Source: Chlorella sorokiniana (taxonomy: Eukaryota; Chlorophyta; Trebouxiophyceae; Chlorellales; Chlorellaceae). From it: a stretch of 64,000 nucleotides of DNA. The notes under the pieces were generated by a model. It made no database searches, was not told the origin of the DNA, and saw only the letters and a program-made list of their open reading frames with translations. This document shows, piece by piece, positions 62,301 through 64,000 of this stretch. Position numbers and translations under genes: made by a program. The stretch's first letter is position 1; every line of letters starts with the position of its first letter. The stretch is from positions 248,001 to 312,000 of the forward strand of contig CP084610.1 of assembly GCA_025917655.1 (NCBI GenBank), read 5' to 3'.

Positions 62301-62559
62301 GCAAAGCCTCACAGGCAATACACCCTGTACCGCGGAGAGGAGGCCCACCTGTTGGCAGCTGCCTGCCGGTTGATGCAGCCTGAAGCTGCTGCTGGCCACG
62401 CAGGCTGGGACGCGGTGCGGGCGGGCTGTTGCTGCCGGCGCGCACGGGAGAGGCATCACATGCTCCTGCCTGTTCATAAGCGACGGGGACCCCCATTGGC
62501 CCGGGCAGGCCTGGAAACGAGTCGCTGTGCTGAGGCAAGCTCGGGGTGGTGCGTGCCAT
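56309..62559 (-). CDS. family A DNA polymerase, POLQ/POLN-type, no helicase domain in the window
   Basis: Polymerase motifs run leftward: LLARMEVAGLGFDPWLL and RSFNLASPSQLADVLYNVLQ (fingers/thumb approach, about 59780-59590), WHQTSTATGRLSSSAPNLQ (about 58965-58905), HVLLSADYSQ plus VELRVLAHLSGD (motif A), REKAKRVTYGII with YGLTPYGLAQG (motif B), GGVRTLLGRQRPIKG, AVNSVVQGSAADLMKRAMVD, and QLHDELIVEVD (motif C). It ends ELRGVMVGVARLRVPLAVKV with a stop at 56309. Upstream (61200-60730) is an exonuclease-like domain without a visible D-x-E metal site, as in POLQ and POLN, plus RLLAWLLEPQLLQ. The N-terminus from ATG 62559 is disordered and Gln/Ala-rich. These enzymes act in end joining or lesion bypass. 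No Ski2-type helicase is visible, and the next gene ends at 63538. Its fingers motif argues against the bacterial-like organellar polymerase. The 5' end is uncertain. Confidence 0.88.
56510..56561 (-). repeat. 26-nt tandem duplication in a polymerase intron
   Basis: Two identical 26-nt units (56510-56535, 56536-56561) sit in the last intron, just after the motif C exon. Confidence 0.95.
56976..57160 (-). repeat. G-rich minisatellite in a polymerase intron
   Basis: Units built on AAGCAGGTCGTGTGGAGGCG repeat four to five times, with a higher-order period of about 64 nt for the first two blocks and decaying copies to about 57160. Confidence 0.9.
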
Positions 62560-63537
62560 GCTACGCTGGCCGTGGGTGCCCTGTTTGGCTCAGGCCGATC
62601 CATCTGGCTGGGTGCTGGCAGCAGCGTGCCAGCCCAGCCGCCGGGCTTGCCTCCCCAGCCGGCGCACCCCGGACGCGACGGCATGCTGCCCCAGCTGCCG
62701 CCGCTGCTGCACATGGGGGCTGTGGAGGTGCTGCGCTGGTGCTGGCTGCCCGCCGCTGCTGCCGCACAGTCGGAAGCAGCTGGCTCTTCCTGCTGCCCCG
62801 CAGCATTGGCGGCGCGTCCTGCGGCAACATTGCCCCATGTTGAGTTCCTGCAGGTAGATACCAGGGGCACATGGTCAAAATGCACACGCGAGAAGGCCAG
62901 TACATGCCTCGGGCAGCAATGCACGGCAGCATTTGTAAGGCGTACTGGCCGCCGTCGCGTCCCCACCTTGGCTGGTGTGGAGCGGCAATCAGCCGAGCAG
63001 CCCCTACCGTCGCCAACGCTGTAACTCTGCTGGAAGCGAGGGTGGGTGCTGCAGCTGGTGCTGCGCTGCGTGCCCAGCGTGAGGCAGCATCCTGCAGACA
63101 GAGCGGCCGTGGTGGGCGGTGGGTGCCGGCGAGTATAGGAGCCGCCCTCCGAGTCTTGGAGGGACGTTGAAGCACCTTGGAAGCTATCGAGATAGGTTGC
63201 AGGCGAACGAGGCGGGCAGGGAGGCTTACAGGCGCAGGAGGTTTTGCAGCGGTGCGCCAAAGCCTCAACATTGCGTCGCTTTCCATCGTAGGTGCTCATA
63301 AAGATGATTACAACAATTCCAGACGGTTGGCGACACCAACAAGCGAGCTGAACGCCGGGTTTGTACTCAAAGACGCGCTTTGGCTGCGCGTGCCTATGTT
63401 ACACCCGTGAGAGGTTGCTGAGTTGTTGCAAACAATCAGCGAGCCGCCTACGGGACATCGCCCAGCTGCATGGAAGTACTGCTGCTGGCTGGCTGCTGCT
63501 AGCTGCCGCCGCCTGGCGATGCCAGCAGTCTGGCAGG
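62560..63537. other. region upstream of the polymerase ATG; 3' region of the kinase gene
   Basis: This may contain further 5' exons of the polymerase, since a long open - frame (62286-63299) runs through it, but its sequence is low-complexity and matches nothing I know. TTACA at 63399-63403 serves the kinase gene. Confidence 0.45.
63399..63403 (-). terminator. putative poly(A) signal TGTAA for the kinase gene
   Basis: A - strand TGTAA about 135 nt after the kinase stop at 63538-63540. Confidence 0.5.
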
Positions 63538-64000
63538 TCACGCCACAATGAAAAACAGCGCAACGCACAGCACAGCAAGCAGCAACGTTCCCATGATTCT
63601 TTCCACAGTCACTGGGCTGCTTGGCGCTTGCAGGGCGCCGGTGCCGCTGCTGCGCTCGGCGCCGGGCAGCAGCGGCCGCAACTCTGCCGCTCCCGTGTCC
63701 AAGCTGCCGCCAACCATCCAGGGGTGTGCCAGTGCCTGCAGCAACATGCAGCTCCCGGTGTTTTGCATGGTTCCGCCATGCTGCTTTGTGGCCAAGTTCC
63801 CGTCCGGCACACTTCCCGAACAGCTGCTCCCCAGCAACCGGGCCAGCGGTCAACCGGTTTGACCGAGCAGCACCCACCAGGTTAGCGGTCAACTGGTTTG
63901 ACCGAGCAGCACCCACCTGGTCAGCGGTCAGCCGCTGGTCTGGGTCAACCACCAGCAGCCGCCGGATCAGGTCCTTGGCCTCCTGGCTGACCTGGCGCCA
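63538..64000 (-). CDS. Ser/Thr protein kinase C-terminus with tail anchor (partial)
   Basis: The exon entering from the right edge (to 63917) reads EAKDLIRRLLVVDPDQRLTA, the conserved end of the kinase C-lobe (subdomain XI, Arg in DPDQR). The next exon (63735-63538) starts ALAHPWMVGG, the usual closing helix, most like CAMK-group kinases. After a short linker (PLLPGAERSSGTGALQAPSS) comes VERIMGTLLLAVLCVALFFI and the stop at 63538-63540. The protein should therefore be held in a membrane by its tail, with the kinase in the cytosol. The catalytic loop and ATP site lie beyond the window, so activity cannot be judged. The intron between the two exons carries a tandem repeat of the donor region. 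Confidence 0.85.
63844..63921 (-). repeat. 39-nt tandem repeat covering a 5' splice site
   Basis: Two 39-nt units (63844-63882, 63883-63921) differ at three positions, and a third partial copy is the exon end itself. Each - strand copy contains a CTGACCGCT-like exon end followed by GTGGGTGCTGC. Confidence 0.9.

Noticed and set aside
62286-63299. A 337-codon open - frame upstream of the polymerase
   Set aside because: Low-complexity sequence with no conserved motif; it could hold a polymerase 5' exon but cannot be supported as a gene.

Overview
The window is nuclear DNA from a GC-rich green alga, most likely a Chlorella-like trebouxiophyte. Three things point that way. Nearly every gene is split by short GT-AG (and some GC-AG) introns. 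Coding sequence is strongly G/C-ending and Ala/Gly-rich, with TGTAA poly(A)-type signals after several stops. The gene set is plant/algal: an organelle-type MutS2, a gametolysin (M11) metalloprotease, an SLC33 acetyl-CoA transporter and algal LRR proteins. I see no rRNA, tRNA, CRISPR array, transposon or virus. The genus is inference.

Layout. About 75-2972 (+): end of an ankyrin-repeat protein with a C-terminal membrane anchor. 3600-11982 (+): MutS2; one intron (8595-11431) contains a complete-looking glycosyltransferase-like gene on the same strand (8967-11309). 14713-12708 (-): EF-hand protein. 18470-15358 (-): MYG1. 19452-23843 (+): gametolysin-type protease, divergent from MYG1. 24922-31691 (+): fused glucosamine-6-phosphate deaminase (NagB) and LmbE/PIG-L deacetylase of a type I know from Bacteroidetes. 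36478-32006 (-): SLC33 acetyl-CoA transporter. 37749-42308 (+): five-span membrane protein. 42652-48587 (+): class 3 (diacylglycerol) lipase. 52449-49180 (-): secreted polysaccharide (chitin) deacetylase with a probable GPI tail. 55911-53226 (-): leucine-rich-repeat protein. 62559-56309 (-): family A DNA polymerase of the POLQ/POLN type without a helicase in the window. Above 63538 (-): C-terminal end of a protein kinase with a tail anchor, running off the edge.

These genes do not form one pathway. Two functional themes recur. One is amino-sugar/acetyl metabolism: the NagB-LmbE fusion, the chitin-type deacetylase and the acetyl-CoA transporter, all handling acetyl or GlcN/GlcNAc chemistry. 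The other is DNA maintenance: MutS2 and the POLQ-like polymerase. Co-location is probably chance.

A caution for every gene model: conserved reading frames repeatedly jump by one base exactly at runs of G or C, in at least ten genes, usually as if one base were missing. This looks like homopolymer error in the assembly, so breaks described here should not be read as pseudogenes without resequencing. Exon coordinates were inferred by eye from splice consensus, phase and protein-family conservation.
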